Shown here piece by piece: positions 6,296 through 15,262 of a DNA stretch of 17,753 bases (positions within the stretch are counted from its first letter, which is position 1; every line of letters starts with the position of its first letter). Origin of the DNA: TMED27 sp964350435 (lineage in GTDB: Bacteria > Pseudomonadota > Alphaproteobacteria > Micavibrionales > Micavibrionaceae); contig CAYGJS010000037.1 in assembly GCA_964350435.1 (NCBI GenBank), positions 1-17,753 on the forward strand, written 5' to 3'. The notes under the pieces are model-generated. The model worked only from the letters and a program-made list of their open reading frames with translations, did not search any database and was not told where the DNA came from. The translations under genes and the position numbers were made by a program.

Positions 6296-8692
6296 TTAAC
6301 GGGCGTCCGCCGCTTCTTCTGCCGCCTCCGCCGCAAACGCCTGCTTCTGGCGTTCATACAAAATTATATAACGCTCCATAAACATGCGGTCATATTCAGT
6401 GAGCGCACGTTTTTTCAAAACATACCCATGCATCTCGACCTGCGTTTGCATTGAGGCATCAATAAGCACCTCTCGATCTGCCGCGCTAAACGGTTTCGCC
6501 GCGCCAATCAGGTTCGAAAAATTATCACTCCACAGCGCGCCATTACTTTGCGGCAAAGCCCATCCCGCCTTCTTAAATTCCGCAGCATTTTTATCATCCG
6601 CCGTCATCACCACCCACGTGCTCTCATACAGCAATATATCATCGGTGATATTCAAATTCTGATGCGCAAAAACGCTCAAACCCAACTCCGTGCCAACCCT
6701 CGCCAGCGGCGGCACAAGATCAAAATAGCGATTGGAAACATTCATCACAATCACACCGCCTTCATTGAGCGCATTCTCATAAACCTCAATAGCTTCCAAG
6801 GTCAATAAGTGCAGCGGCACAACGTCTGAACTAAACGCATCAATAATAATCATATCGAATTTATGCTGCAGATTTTCTGGACGCCCGAAGTAAAGTCGCC
6901 CGTCATCAATCGTAATATTTTTATACCCGCATTGCTGCAGATAACTGAATTGATTGATCGCAATATCTTCAACGGCATCATCAATTTCAACGAAGGAAAT
7001 TTCCGCGCGGCGGTAAAGCTTGTTAAAACACGCCATCGTCCCAACGCCAAGCCCCACCACCATCACATCTTTCGGATCAGAAACCGCAAACGCACTATCG
7101 AGCGCCGTCCCCAAACCATAATACGCCAGCGGATATGTCGAACATTCCGCATCCTTACACTGAAACCCGTGCAATGTGCTGCCGTGATAATACTCACGTA
7201 TTGGATATTCTTTATCCCAATTTTCATCGCGGGCGATTTTATCCTGCACAATCGAAACCCCGAAAAAATTCCGTACAGAAACAAGATTTTGCTGCGCAGG
7301 GATAACAACCGAAAGCATCACAAAAATCGCTATCGCTCCTGCCGCCAGATAAACAGGGCGCACAATGCTGATGCAAAGCCCTGCAAACACACCAGCGCCG
7401 ATGAGAACAAGCGCTATCAAACCCTCATCCCCGCCATCCGCTGAAACAAAATGCGATAGCCCCGCAAGCAAGGCAAAAACACCCCCCGCAAGCAGAGCTT
7501 TAACCCAATTTTTCAAACCCTCAGGCCATCTGAATAATGGATTGAGCAATATTGACGCCACCAAAACGCCCATAAATTCATACTGATTTTCAAACAGCAC
7601 TGGCGCAGCAAACGCATTAAACGACCCGCCAATCGCCCCGCCCAGCGCGAGATAAAAATAAAACTCCGTCAAAAACTGAACAGGCGGACGAAGCCGCACA
7701 AGCGCAGCATGCAGCAACAAACACGTAATAAAAAAGCACAGCAAATACGAAGACAAAATCACCGCAAACATCGAAAAATCCATCACCGATTTCTGCAGCA
7801 TAATTTTTGTAAACAGCACAACCGCCACCAAAAACAAATGGAAATACGGCAGGCTCTCACTCCGCGCAAATTTCGACTTCCCAAACGCCAGAATATGCGT
7901 CACCAGATACAGCGCGAGCGGAATAACCCACAGCATCGGCAGCGATGCAATATCGGTCGTAATCTCCGTCGTCACCCCCAAAACCAACGATGACGGCACC
8001 GCCGCCAGCACAATCCAGTGCAGCCGCATTTTCCAACGCGGCGCGGGCTCTATCGCAGCAGAAACCGCAACTTGCACCTTCTCAAAGCCCAGCTTGATCA
8101 AACTGCGATTATTCAAAAACACGCTTCCGCAGCACACCAGCAAAAGCGCCAGAAGCCCGGCATACCCCGCCGCCCAAAGCTTAGATTGCTGATCCAGCGA
8201 CACCAAAGGCTCAACCGCAAGCGGATACGCCAGAAGCCCCGCAAAACTCCCGACATTACTCGCCGCATAAAGATAATAAGGATCCCCCGCCGTCTTATGC
8301 CCGCTATACGAAAAAATCCGCTGCAACCCCGGCGCAATCGAAGACAGCGCCATAAACGGCAACCCGACAATAAACCCAAGCTGCACAAATACAGATAAAG
8401 GCGTAATCCCGCCTTGCAAAAATTGCGATTGAAACACAATCGGCAAAGACACGCAGCCAACCCCTAGCAGCGCAAAAATCATCACGCTCTGCGTAAAAAC
8501 ATTCAGCCGTGCGCCGAGCCAGGCCAGCGTATACCCGCCCAGCAGCGCAATCTGGAAAAACGCCATGGCAACCACCCACCCCGCAGGCGACCCGCCGACA
8601 AACGGCAACATCATCTTGCCAATCATCGGCTGCACCGAAAACACCAGCAAAGCCGAAATTAAAAATGTCAGGCTGAATAATATAATTTGCAT
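6296..8692 (-). CDS. Membrane protein fused to spermidine-synthase-like domain
   Basis: This is a large protein of about 798 residues. Residues 1-470 carry many transmembrane helices, starting FLISALLVFSVQPMIGKMML, a typical opening of the fused MFS-like/spermidine synthase family. Residues about 475-760 are a Rossmann-type polyamine-synthase-like domain: VVGLGVGT near residue 550, an acidic site in SFVEIDD near 571, DDGR near 599 and IIDAFSSD near 620. The activity of such fusions is unproven, and aminopropyl transfer should not be assumed. The ATG at 8692 is chosen because GGAG lies eight bases upstream; a TTG at 8698 sits too close to it. The C-terminal tail is Ala-rich and charged. The gene is convergent with typA. 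Confidence 0.82.
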   Translation of the reverse strand: MQIILFSLTFLISALLVFSVQPMIGKMMLPFVGGSPAGWVVAMAFFQIALLGGYTLAWLGARLNVFTQSVMIFALLGVGCVSLPIVFQSQFLQGGITPLSVFVQLGFIVGLPFMALSSIAPGLQRIFSYSGHKTAGDPYYLYAASNVGSFAGLLAYPLAVEPLVSLDQQSKLWAAGYAGLLALLLVCCGSVFLNNRSLIKLGFEKVQVAVSAAIEPAPRWKMRLHWIVLAAVPSSLVLGVTTEITTDIASLPMLWVIPLALYLVTHILAFGKSKFARSESLPYFHLFLVAVVLFTKIMLQKSVMDFSMFAVILSSYLLCFFITCLLLHAALVRLRPPVQFLTEFYFYLALGGAIGGSFNAFAAPVLFENQYEFMGVLVASILLNPLFRWPEGLKNWVKALLAGGVFALLAGLSHFVSADGGDEGLIALVLIGAGVFAGLCISIVRPVYLAAGAIAIFVMLSVVIPAQQNLVSVRNFFGVSIVQDKIARDENWDKEYPIREYYHGSTLHGFQCKDAECSTYPLAYYGLGTALDSAFAVSDPKDVMVVGLGVGTMACFNKLYRRAEISFVEIDDAVEDIAINQFSYLQQCGYKNITIDDGRLYFGRPENLQHKFDMIIIDAFSSDVVPLHLLTLEAIEVYENALNEGGVIVMNVSNRYFDLVPPLARVGTELGLSVFAHQNLNITDDILLYESTWVVMTADDKNAAEFKKAGWALPQSNGALWSDNFSNLIGAAKPFSAADREVLIDASMQTQVEMHGYVLKKRALTEYDRMFMERYIILYERQKQAFAAEAAEEAADAR

Positions 8693-8786
8693 GGACAAGG
8701 CTCCGCCAGAAAAATAAAAAGACTAACAACCCATATTATGGCAGATTTTCACAGGCAAAAATACGGATGCTGATAAAGGAAAAAAA

Positions 8787-9179
8787 ATGACCCATAAAAA
8801 CAGTACCGTCTATGTCGTATACGATGATAAATGCCCCTTTTGCCGCAATTATTGCCAAGCCGTGCGCCTTCAAAAAGCGGCAGGCACGCTCAAACTCGTG
8901 GATGCCCGCCAGCCCTCGCCCCTCATGGATGAAATCACCGCCAAGGGTCTGGACATCGACCACGGCATGGTCGTCAAAATCGGCGATCATCTGTATTACG
9001 GCGCAGACGCCATCCACATCCTCGCCCTACTCAGCACAAGATCCGGCGTCTTCAACCGCGCCGCATACTGGATCTTCCAATCCAAATCCGTAACAGCGGT
9101 TCTATACCCCGTCCTGCGCGATTGCAGAAATCTGGCACTCCGGCTGATGGGCATTCCGCTCATCAAAAATTTGAACTAA
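8787..9179 (+). CDS. DCC-family thiol-disulfide protein (DUF393)
   Basis: This 130-residue protein belongs to the DCC (DUF393) family, a thioredoxin-like group. The defining N-terminal motif is VVYDDKCPFC, with cysteines at 16 and 19, followed by a family-typical YGADAIHILALL segment in the middle. It lacks a signal peptide and is probably cytoplasmic or peripheral to the membrane. AAAGGA seven bases before the ATG is a good ribosome site. It opens a tight rightward unit with an unknown protein nine bases later and an HTTM protein. DCC and HTTM proteins are known to occur together, which suggests a shared redox or modification role, but the substrate is unknown. Confidence 0.85.
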   Translation: MTHKNSTVYVVYDDKCPFCRNYCQAVRLQKAAGTLKLVDARQPSPLMDEITAKGLDIDHGMVVKIGDHLYYGADAIHILALLSTRSGVFNRAAYWIFQSKSVTAVLYPVLRDCRNLALRLMGIPLIKNLN

Positions 9180-9188
9180 ACTCAATAC

Positions 9189-9632
9189 ATGCTGCAAACC
9201 CTCAAACTCCTGCTGCCCGCAATCATCCCCTCTTGGCGGTTCTTCGATACCATCGCCCCGTCGCCGCGCATTGAATACACCACCCTAAAAACCCCAAAAA
9301 CCACACCGCAAAACTGGCAGGAATTCCGCCCCAGACCACCGCAGCTTTCCGCGGCCGACACTCTCAAACGCCTGCTCCACAACCCGCGCTGGAACGAAAC
9401 GCTCTTTATCGTAAGCTGCGCCGAACGCCTGATCCAGGGCGAAACCGAACGCAGCTGCCAAGAAATTTTTCGCCGCCTCAAAACCGAACTTAAATCCGGC
9501 CCGGCCGCCCACGTCCAAAAATCGCCCTACCTCCAATTCCGGCTGGCCTTCATCCACCGCGAAGGAAAAACCTTGCAAACACAAATCGCCTATATCTCCC
9601 CAATCCATAATATGCTGGAAGAGACCACATAA
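9189..9632 (+). CDS. Unrecognised protein between DCC and HTTM genes
   Basis: I recognise no named family in this 147-residue protein. It begins with a short hydrophobic stretch (LKLLLPAIIPSWRFF) that could be membrane-associated rather than a cleaved signal. A proline-rich segment follows (RPRPPQLS), then a mixed region with SCAERLIQGETERSCQEIF and a C-terminus with QFRLAFIHREGKTLQTQIAY. The gene is firmly part of the unit: it starts nine bases after the DCC gene, and its TAA overlaps the HTTM ATG by one base (TAATG). Conservation of this order would suggest a third subunit or partner. Confidence 0.7.
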   Translation: MLQTLKLLLPAIIPSWRFFDTIAPSPRIEYTTLKTPKTTPQNWQEFRPRPPQLSAADTLKRLLHNPRWNETLFIVSCAERLIQGETERSCQEIFRRLKTELKSGPAAHVQKSPYLQFRLAFIHREGKTLQTQIAYISPIHNMLEETT

Positions 9633-10360
9633 TGAGCCTAGACCTCGCCCTGCGCCTCACCGAAATCCTGCTGGCACTGGCACTGATCCAGCAAAGCCTC
9701 GAACACCTCCGCGGGCAACAAGACGAACGCCCCCTCTTCCTCCCCCTTATAATCCTCAGCGCCCTGCTGATGACCGGCATCGCCCAGCCATGGATCTGCC
9801 TCGCCCTCTTCATCAACGCTCTCTTCATCCTCAAACGCTTCCAAGGCCCCTATAACGGCGGCGCAGACCGCATGACCCTGCTCATCCTATCCTGCCTCAC
9901 CCTCGCCCATTTCATGCCCTCGCCGCGCTGGCAGGAATACATCTTCGGCTATCTGGCACTCCAACTCGTGCTCTCCTATTTCATGTCCGGCTGGGTCAAG
10001 ATCACAAACCCCGAATGGCGCAAGGGCCGTGCCCTGCAAGACGTCTTCGCCTTCTCCGCCTATCCCGTCAGTGAATCGTTGAGAAACTGGGCCATGCGCC
10101 CGCAAATACTCTTCCTGATGTCATGGGCGGTCATGGGGTTCGAACTCGCCTTCCCGCTGGCACTTATCACCCAACCCACCCTCATCCTCGCCCTCATCCT
10201 CGCCAGCACCTTCCACCTCGCCAATGCCTGCCTGTTCGGTCTCAACCGCTTTTTCTGGATCTGGATCGCCGCCTACCCTGCGCTTTTATGGCTGCAATAC
10301 CGCATTTTCGAAATCGATGATTTAAACGGATCTCTAAAATTAATCACGGCCTTGAATTAA
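9632..10360 (+). CDS. HTTM-domain membrane protein
   Basis: This is a 242-residue polytopic protein with HTTM (horizontally transferred transmembrane) characters, a group related to the membrane part of vitamin-K-dependent gamma-carboxylase. Supporting motifs are SGWVKITNPEWRKGRALQD in a loop, then FHLANACLFGLNRFFWIW and AAYPALLW near the C-terminus. It lacks the long lumenal domain of the true carboxylase, so it is an HTTM-only form. Coupling to the upstream gene by TAATG and proximity to the DCC gene suggest the three act together at the membrane. Its biochemical activity is unknown. Confidence 0.8.
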   Translation: MSLDLALRLTEILLALALIQQSLEHLRGQQDERPLFLPLIILSALLMTGIAQPWICLALFINALFILKRFQGPYNGGADRMTLLILSCLTLAHFMPSPRWQEYIFGYLALQLVLSYFMSGWVKITNPEWRKGRALQDVFAFSAYPVSESLRNWAMRPQILFLMSWAVMGFELAFPLALITQPTLILALILASTFHLANACLFGLNRFFWIWIAAYPALLWLQYRIFEIDDLNGSLKLITALN

Positions 10361-10376
10361 CATAAAGTATTGATGA

Positions 10377-10392
10377 GGCTGTACCAGATAAC
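10377..10392 (+). repeat. 16-bp direct repeat, left copy
   Basis: GGCTGTACCAGATAAC occurs here, in the gap between the HTTM gene and miaA, and identically at 17704-17719 beside the DGR target gene. The next 16 or so bases are only loosely alike. It could be a solo insertion-sequence end, a recombination site or a protein-binding site. The remainder of 10361-10482 holds only a possible 29-codon frame (10373-10462) that I do not call a gene. Confidence 0.4.
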
Positions 10393-10482
10393 CAACAAAA
10401 ATTATGGATATGGTCATGAGCAAGAGTCGTTAAGCCACTCGAAGCAACCGTCTAATCTGTAAAAAAACGTCCCCGACCGCGA

Positions 10483-11361
10483 CTAAAGCTGGTTCCTCAG
10501 CCATGTCATTTGCCGTTTGGCATATTGACGGGTGTCAGTCTGAGACAGGATAACAGCCTCTTGCTTACTGATCCCGCCGCGCAAATACGCACATAAATGC
10601 TTAAAACCCAGAGCTTTGGTTAATGGCACACCCGCTTTAACTTCACCAGATTGCAAGCGACGATCAAACGCCTCAACTTCTTCTAACGCGCCATGATCCA
10701 GCATCCATTCAAAACGCTCGTTACAACGCGCATACAATATTTCACGTGGCGGCATAACTTTATGCAATATAAACTCCCAACAATCAGGCGGAGCTTCGCG
10801 CGGAAGCTGCTGCCACTGGCTCAAAGATTTCCCGGTCGCATCCAAAACCTCCATCGCACGAATAATACGCGCCTTGTGATTAACGTGAAAACGCGACGCC
10901 ATCACAGGATCCCGGCACTCCAATTCCTTGTAAAACGCCGCCGCGCCCAAAGCTTCATAACGGGCAACAACCGCGGCGCGAACCTCTTCGGGAATATCGG
11001 GCATGGGCGACAGACCCTCCATCAAGCTTCGGATATAAAGCCCCGTACCACCGCATATAATCGGGGTTTGACCCTTTTCAAGAACGCTGTAAATCACCGT
11101 CTCAGAAATCTCGCGCCAACGCCCTGCGCTACAAACATCATTGGGATGAAGATGACCATAAAGACGATGCGGAACTGCCGCGCAATCTTCCGCTCTGGGT
11201 TGGGCAGACAAAATCGGCAATCCATCATAAATCTGCAAAGAATCGCAATTAATAATAACGCCGTTCAGCTCTCGCGCCACATCAAGTGCTTTGTCTGACT
11301 TTCCGCTGGCCGTCGGTCCGGCGATAATATGAATCTGCGCTGGTTGCTTTGCGCCCGCCAA
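10483..11361 (-). CDS. miaA: tRNA dimethylallyltransferase MiaA
   Basis: This enzyme transfers a dimethylallyl group to the exocyclic amine of A37 in tRNAs reading UNN codons. The 292-residue protein has the P-loop GPTASGKS (15-22), the substrate-binding NCDSLQIYDGLPILSAQP, GGTGLYIRSLMEGL, and the C-terminal TRQYAKRQMTWLRNQL typical of MiaA. Length is normal for the family. The start is TTG, two bases after the degP stop, and the AAAAGG that can serve as Shine-Dalgarno lies within the last degP codons, so translation is probably coupled. It is the last gene of the hflK-hflC-degP-miaA run. A T7 run follows downstream, but with only a weak stem. Confidence 0.96.
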   Translation of the reverse strand: MAGAKQPAQIHIIAGPTASGKSDKALDVARELNGVIINCDSLQIYDGLPILSAQPRAEDCAAVPHRLYGHLHPNDVCSAGRWREISETVIYSVLEKGQTPIICGGTGLYIRSLMEGLSPMPDIPEEVRAAVVARYEALGAAAFYKELECRDPVMASRFHVNHKARIIRAMEVLDATGKSLSQWQQLPREAPPDCWEFILHKVMPPREILYARCNERFEWMLDHGALEEVEAFDRRLQSGEVKAGVPLTKALGFKHLCAYLRGGISKQEAVILSQTDTRQYAKRQMTWLRNQL

Positions 11362-11363
11362 AC

Positions 11364-12917
11364 TTACCTTTTATCCTTTTGAACAGGCTCTTCCGGAAGC
11401 TTCAACGCCACAAACCGCATATCACCATCACGATTAATCAACATCAAAACAGAACTGCGTTTGTTCTCAACAGCATCCCGAACAACATCCTTGGCGGTTT
11501 CAATACTTGAAACCGGCTGCTGGTTCATTTCTATAATGACATCGCCTTCGTAAAGACCTTTTTTCGCCGCCTCGCTCATGGGTTCAACGCGGTTAATAAA
11601 CAAGCCCTGCACATCATCATGAATACCAAAATCGCTCCGAATAACCTCATCCAGCTCAAGAATATTGAACCCGAATTCAGAAAACTCGGTATCTTTCCTC
11701 GGAGCATCACGCTCTTCCTGCGCAGAATTTTGCGCAATCAACCCGTCCTCTTCCGCTTTTTCCAGCTCTGCCACAACCACAGATGTAGTCTGTTTCCGAC
11801 CGTCACGCCAATAAACAAGGCTCACTTGCTGCTCAATCGGAGTTTCGGCAACAATACGCGGAAGCTCCCGCATATCATCAACAACCTTGCCATTAAACTC
11901 AAGAACGATATCCCCAGGAACAAGACCCGCAGCCTTGGCCGGACCATCATCATTAACACTGGCAATCAGAGCGCCTGTGGCCTTAGGCAAACCAAGAACC
12001 TCGGCAATTTCATCCGTAACTTTCTGGATGCGAACGCCCAGCCAGCCGCGACGCGTACGACCAAACTCTATAATTTGGTCAATCACAGGCTTGGCAAGCG
12101 CGGAGGGAATCGCAAAACCGATGCCGACCGAACCGCCAGAGGGAGAGAAAATCGCAGTGTTAATGCCAATGACCTCACCATTAAGGTCAAACATCGGGCC
12201 GCCGGAATTCCCACGATTGATAGACGCATCCGTCTGAATAAAATCATCATAAGGCCCCGCATTAATATCGCGCGCGCGCGCAGAAATAATACCCGCAGTA
12301 ACCGTCCCCCCAAGACCAAACGGATTGCCAATCGCCACAACCCAATCTCCCACCCGCAACACATCGCTGTTTCCGAATTTCACAGCAGTAAGCTTCTTTT
12401 TGCTAGGGTCGATTTTTAGAACTGCAAGATCGGTTTTCTCATCATGACCGATGATTTCAGCATCAAGCGTCTCATCGTCCTGAAACGTAACGCGCACCTC
12501 CTCGGCATCGCGAATAACATGATTATTGGTGATAATATAACCCTTCTCAGCATCAATAACAAAACCAGAACCAAGAGACGCTTCAGGAATCATGGGAATA
12601 TCTCGCATGCCAAGACCATCGCGGCGATCCATAAATTCCTGAAAAAAATCATTAAACGGTGAGCCTTCCGGGAATCGAGGAATATCAGGCATAGACTGAC
12701 CGTCCGGCAAATCCTGCATACCCGGAATTTCTCGCCTCATAGGCATCTCCGGTGCTTTTTGTGTCGAAGAAATATTCACCACAGCAGGGGTAAGCGTCTC
12801 AACCATATCGGCAAAGCTTGCCGGCGCATTTTCAAACGTTTTGGCGATGGCAGACGGAACCATAAACAAGGCACACAGTGATAAGGCCATAACGACAATA
12901 ACAGTTACTTTGCGCAT
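11364..12917 (-). CDS. degP: Periplasmic Do/DegP-type serine protease
   Basis: This is a 517-residue HtrA-family protease and chaperone that degrades misfolded envelope proteins. A signal peptide (hydrophobic VIVVMALSLCALFMV, likely cut after AIA) exports it. The catalytic triad is visible: H133 in IITNNHVI, D163 in EKTDLAVL and S238 in NRGNSGGPMFD. PDZ1 lies at about 280-375 (GWLGVRIQ, AGLVPGDIVLEFNGK) and PDZ2 at about 415-505 (KKGLYEGDVIIEMNQQP). The stretch at about 55-105 is Met- and Pro-rich, like the LA loop of Do proteases. It lies downstream of hflC, as is usual in alphaproteobacteria, but a 119-base gap with a candidate promoter suggests some independent expression. An AAAGG sits nine bases before the ATG. 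Confidence 0.95.
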   Translation of the reverse strand: MRKVTVIVVMALSLCALFMVPSAIAKTFENAPASFADMVETLTPAVVNISSTQKAPEMPMRREIPGMQDLPDGQSMPDIPRFPEGSPFNDFFQEFMDRRDGLGMRDIPMIPEASLGSGFVIDAEKGYIITNNHVIRDAEEVRVTFQDDETLDAEIIGHDEKTDLAVLKIDPSKKKLTAVKFGNSDVLRVGDWVVAIGNPFGLGGTVTAGIISARARDINAGPYDDFIQTDASINRGNSGGPMFDLNGEVIGINTAIFSPSGGSVGIGFAIPSALAKPVIDQIIEFGRTRRGWLGVRIQKVTDEIAEVLGLPKATGALIASVNDDGPAKAAGLVPGDIVLEFNGKVVDDMRELPRIVAETPIEQQVSLVYWRDGRKQTTSVVVAELEKAEEDGLIAQNSAQEERDAPRKDTEFSEFGFNILELDEVIRSDFGIHDDVQGLFINRVEPMSEAAKKGLYEGDVIIEMNQQPVSSIETAKDVVRDAVENKRSSVLMLINRDGDMRFVALKLPEEPVQKDKR

Positions 12918-12974
12918 AGATTCACACCTTTCAAATGCTTTAAATCACAGTCAAATGCTGCTTCGAATAACTAC

Positions 12975-13003
12975 AAATTACGCAGTGCCACGCTTTGGGT
13001 CAA
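12975..13003 (-). promoter_or_regulatory. Candidate promoter of degP-miaA
   Basis: On the minus strand, TTGACC (complement of 12998-13003) is followed after 17 bases by TAATTT (complement of 12975-12980), about 60 bases before the degP start. The -35 is good and the -10 is weak. It lies in the 119-base hflC-degP gap, where other alphaproteobacteria often carry a short DUF2065 gene; none is seen here. Confidence 0.3.
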
Positions 13004-13036
13004 GGCTTAGTCCAAGCAGCAGACGAACCTGCCTGT

Positions 13037-13975
13037 TTATTCTCCGAAATGCTTGAAAAAATCGCTACCCGGCGACAAAATCAACTGCGTTTCCGGATCG
13101 GCCAACGTGTTTTTATACGCCTCCATTGACCGAATAAAGGAATAGAATTCTTTATCCTGATTAAAGGCATTGGCATAAATTTTAATCGCTTCATTATCAC
13201 CCTCCCCCTTCAGAATAGACGCATCACGCTGAGCCTGAGCAATCAGAACAGTCCGTTCTTTCTCTGCGGTCGAACGAATTTCAAGCGCACGTTCTTCACC
13301 CTTGGCGCGGGTTTCCGTGGCCCGCTCTTTCAGCTCTGATTGCATCCGGCGCACTGTCGAGGTCCGCAATTCAGACGTTAAATCCGCCCGAACAATGCGA
13401 GTATCAATAATCTCAATCCCCAGATTATCCTTCTTAACGTTTTCATTCACCCGCCGCTGAACATCCCGCATGACAATCGCCCTCGCAGGAGAAAGAAGCT
13501 GTTGCAAACTGGTCTTCCCCAGCTCGGCACGGGTCGCATCATTAAGAATATTTTCAATGCGTGAATTCGCCGCATTAATGGTACGAAGCGTCTTCAGAAA
13601 TTGTAACGGATCCGTAATTTTGTACCGCGCAAAAGTATCAAGAATAATCGGCTCCCCCGTCACATTGGCAATCGAAACATTACGCGACTTTTCTTCCTCT
13701 TCGGTTTCGTTCTCGCTTTGCACCGCGATATCAACGCTGGAAATCACCACCTGCTCCGCTTCCGGATCAACGGAAAGAATTCGGCGATCAAAATATTGCA
13801 CATCCTGAATGAAAGGCAACTTTACATGAAGGCCTGGGCCGTTGATTTCACCCACCGGTTGCCCAAGCTGAAGAACGATGGCTTGTTCGCGCTGATCTAC
13901 AATAAAAAACACTTGAGACGCGCCGATCATGCCGATAGCGACGATTGCGAGAAAAATCAGAAAAGGTTTATTCAT
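13037..13975 (-). CDS. hflC: HflC, SPFH-domain regulator of FtsH
   Basis: This is a 312-residue membrane-anchored SPFH/Band-7 protein. One N-terminal helix (IFLAIVAIGMIGASQVFFIV, about 7-26) is followed by the domain start VDQREQAIVLQLGQP and GPGLHVKLPFIQDVQYFDRR. The C-terminal part has a long charged helix with ERATETRAKGEERALEI and the FNQDKEFYSFIRSMEAYKN region seen in HflC. With HflK it forms the large periplasm-facing cage that surrounds and modulates the FtsH protease. The gene begins 13 bases after hflK, with AAGGA before its ATG. An insertion of acidic residues (ETEEEEKS) near residue 92 precedes a canonical domain continuation. Confidence 0.95.
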   Translation of the reverse strand: MNKPFLIFLAIVAIGMIGASQVFFIVDQREQAIVLQLGQPVGEINGPGLHVKLPFIQDVQYFDRRILSVDPEAEQVVISSVDIAVQSENETEEEEKSRNVSIANVTGEPIILDTFARYKITDPLQFLKTLRTINAANSRIENILNDATRAELGKTSLQQLLSPARAIVMRDVQRRVNENVKKDNLGIEIIDTRIVRADLTSELRTSTVRRMQSELKERATETRAKGEERALEIRSTAEKERTVLIAQAQRDASILKGEGDNEAIKIYANAFNQDKEFYSFIRSMEAYKNTLADPETQLILSPGSDFFKHFGE

Positions 13976-13988
13976 TGCTTTGTAATCC

Positions 13989-15161
13989 TTATTGCATAGA
14001 GCTTGAAACAGCGTTTGGTGCAGATTTTTGCGGCGCGTTCAACTGATTCAGCGGCAAATACGGCACAACCCCTTGTGAAGATTTATTGTCCATAATGATC
14101 TTTTTGGCGTTGCCCAAAACATTCTCCATCGTTTCAATGAAAATCCGCTCACGCGTCACATCCTTCCCACTTTGATAGGCTTTAAGAACAGAGTTAAACC
14201 GTTCTGCATCCCCGTTTGATCGCGCAACAGTCGACTGCTTATAGGCCTCCGCTTCCTGAAGCATCTGAATAGCCAGACCGCGCGCACGCGGCAAAATATC
14301 TTCACGATACGCATCAGCCCGGTTTTGAACATCTTCCGCATCCTGCTTCGCCGACTGCACATCTTGGAAAGCCGCCTGAACATCCGGATGAACTTCCGCC
14401 CGTTCAATAAGCACCTGCGTGATATTCACACCGGATTTATAAAAATCCAGATTATCCTGTATAATCAGTTTAGCCGCATCCGCCACAGCCGCACGGCTGG
14501 TGGTGATAATCGGAAACATATCGGTTTGACCGACAACCTCACGTATAGCGCTTTCCGCAACTTTCTTAATCGTGTTTTCCTGATCACGAATCTCAAACAG
14601 ATAATCCTCGGCGGATTTAATGTTCCACTGAATAACCAGATCAAGATCAACGATATTGCGATCAGAGGTCAGCATCAGACTCTCCTCAGGCACATCGCGA
14701 CGCGCAGAAGGCGGCCCACCCCGCGTTGCGGCCTGAGCAAACCCAATATTCATTCGCTGAATTTCTTCAACATTCAAAATAGTGGCCGTTTCAACAGGGG
14801 CCGGTAAATGATACCCCAGCCCCGGATCGGCCTGTGTACGCTCCCAGGCCCCAAAACGCTGAATAACTGCATTTTCACCAGGATTGACAACATAAAAACC
14901 GCTGGCAAGCCAAAGCGTGACCACCCCAACGATAACCAGACCGATAAGGGGGGCGCCCTGAAAACCAGAAGGCAGCATCCCGCGAAAACTCTCTTGCGCC
15001 TTCCGCAGTAATTCATCAAGATCCGGCGGCTCCGCACCCCCGCCGCTACCGCGATATCCACCACCACGACTCGAACCAGGGCCGCTGCCGTCATTGCTCG
15101 GTTTGCCCCAGGGGTTTCCCTTGCCTTTACCGCCGCCGCCCGATTTGTCTTCCCAACCCAT
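13989..15161 (-). CDS. hflK: HflK, SPFH-domain regulator of FtsH
   Basis: This is a 390-residue partner of HflC. It begins with a Gly/Ser-rich disordered cytoplasmic tail (MGWEDKSGGGGKGKGNPWGK, then more glycine-rich sequence), typical of HflK. A single membrane helix follows at about 70-90 (LIGLVIVGVVTLWLASG). The SPFH domain then opens with YVVNPGENAVIQRFGAW and contains DRNIVDLDLVIQWNI and the AESAIREVVGQTDMF segment. A long helix with QDAEDVQNRADAYREDILP precedes the C-terminus. AAGGA lies about seven bases before the ATG. It is first in the leftward run and divergent from mrp, with 101 bases between the chosen starts. That gap contains TTGCTT-16-TATTGT on the minus strand as a possible promoter. 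Confidence 0.95.
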   Translation of the reverse strand: MGWEDKSGGGGKGKGNPWGKPSNDGSGPGSSRGGGYRGSGGGAEPPDLDELLRKAQESFRGMLPSGFQGAPLIGLVIVGVVTLWLASGFYVVNPGENAVIQRFGAWERTQADPGLGYHLPAPVETATILNVEEIQRMNIGFAQAATRGGPPSARRDVPEESLMLTSDRNIVDLDLVIQWNIKSAEDYLFEIRDQENTIKKVAESAIREVVGQTDMFPIITTSRAAVADAAKLIIQDNLDFYKSGVNITQVLIERAEVHPDVQAAFQDVQSAKQDAEDVQNRADAYREDILPRARGLAIQMLQEAEAYKQSTVARSNGDAERFNSVLKAYQSGKDVTRERIFIETMENVLGNAKKIIMDNKSSQGVVPYLPLNQLNAPQKSAPNAVSSSMQ

Positions 15162-15262
15162 CGATATTCCTTCATGAAAACTGTTGTAATTTTGATCGAA
15201 ACTAACAATATTCTTTTCACATTCAAAAGCAAGGCGTTTTGCAGTTAAAATTGATCGATATC

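Noticed and set aside
10415..10451. A possible third, degenerate copy of the hairpin element (GAGCAA-GAGT...ACTC-GAAGCAACCG)
   Set aside because: It has only short resemblance to the cores at 3347 and 4373, lacks the outer stem, and is not next to a start codon on its strand.
10373..10462. A 29-codon open frame between HTTM and miaA
   Set aside because: It has no convincing ribosome site, no recognisable family, and starts inside or next to the 16-bp repeat. It is most likely chance.
10463..10482. A rho-independent terminator after miaA
   Set aside because: A T7 run is present on the minus strand, but the preceding stem is only about three base pairs, too weak to call.
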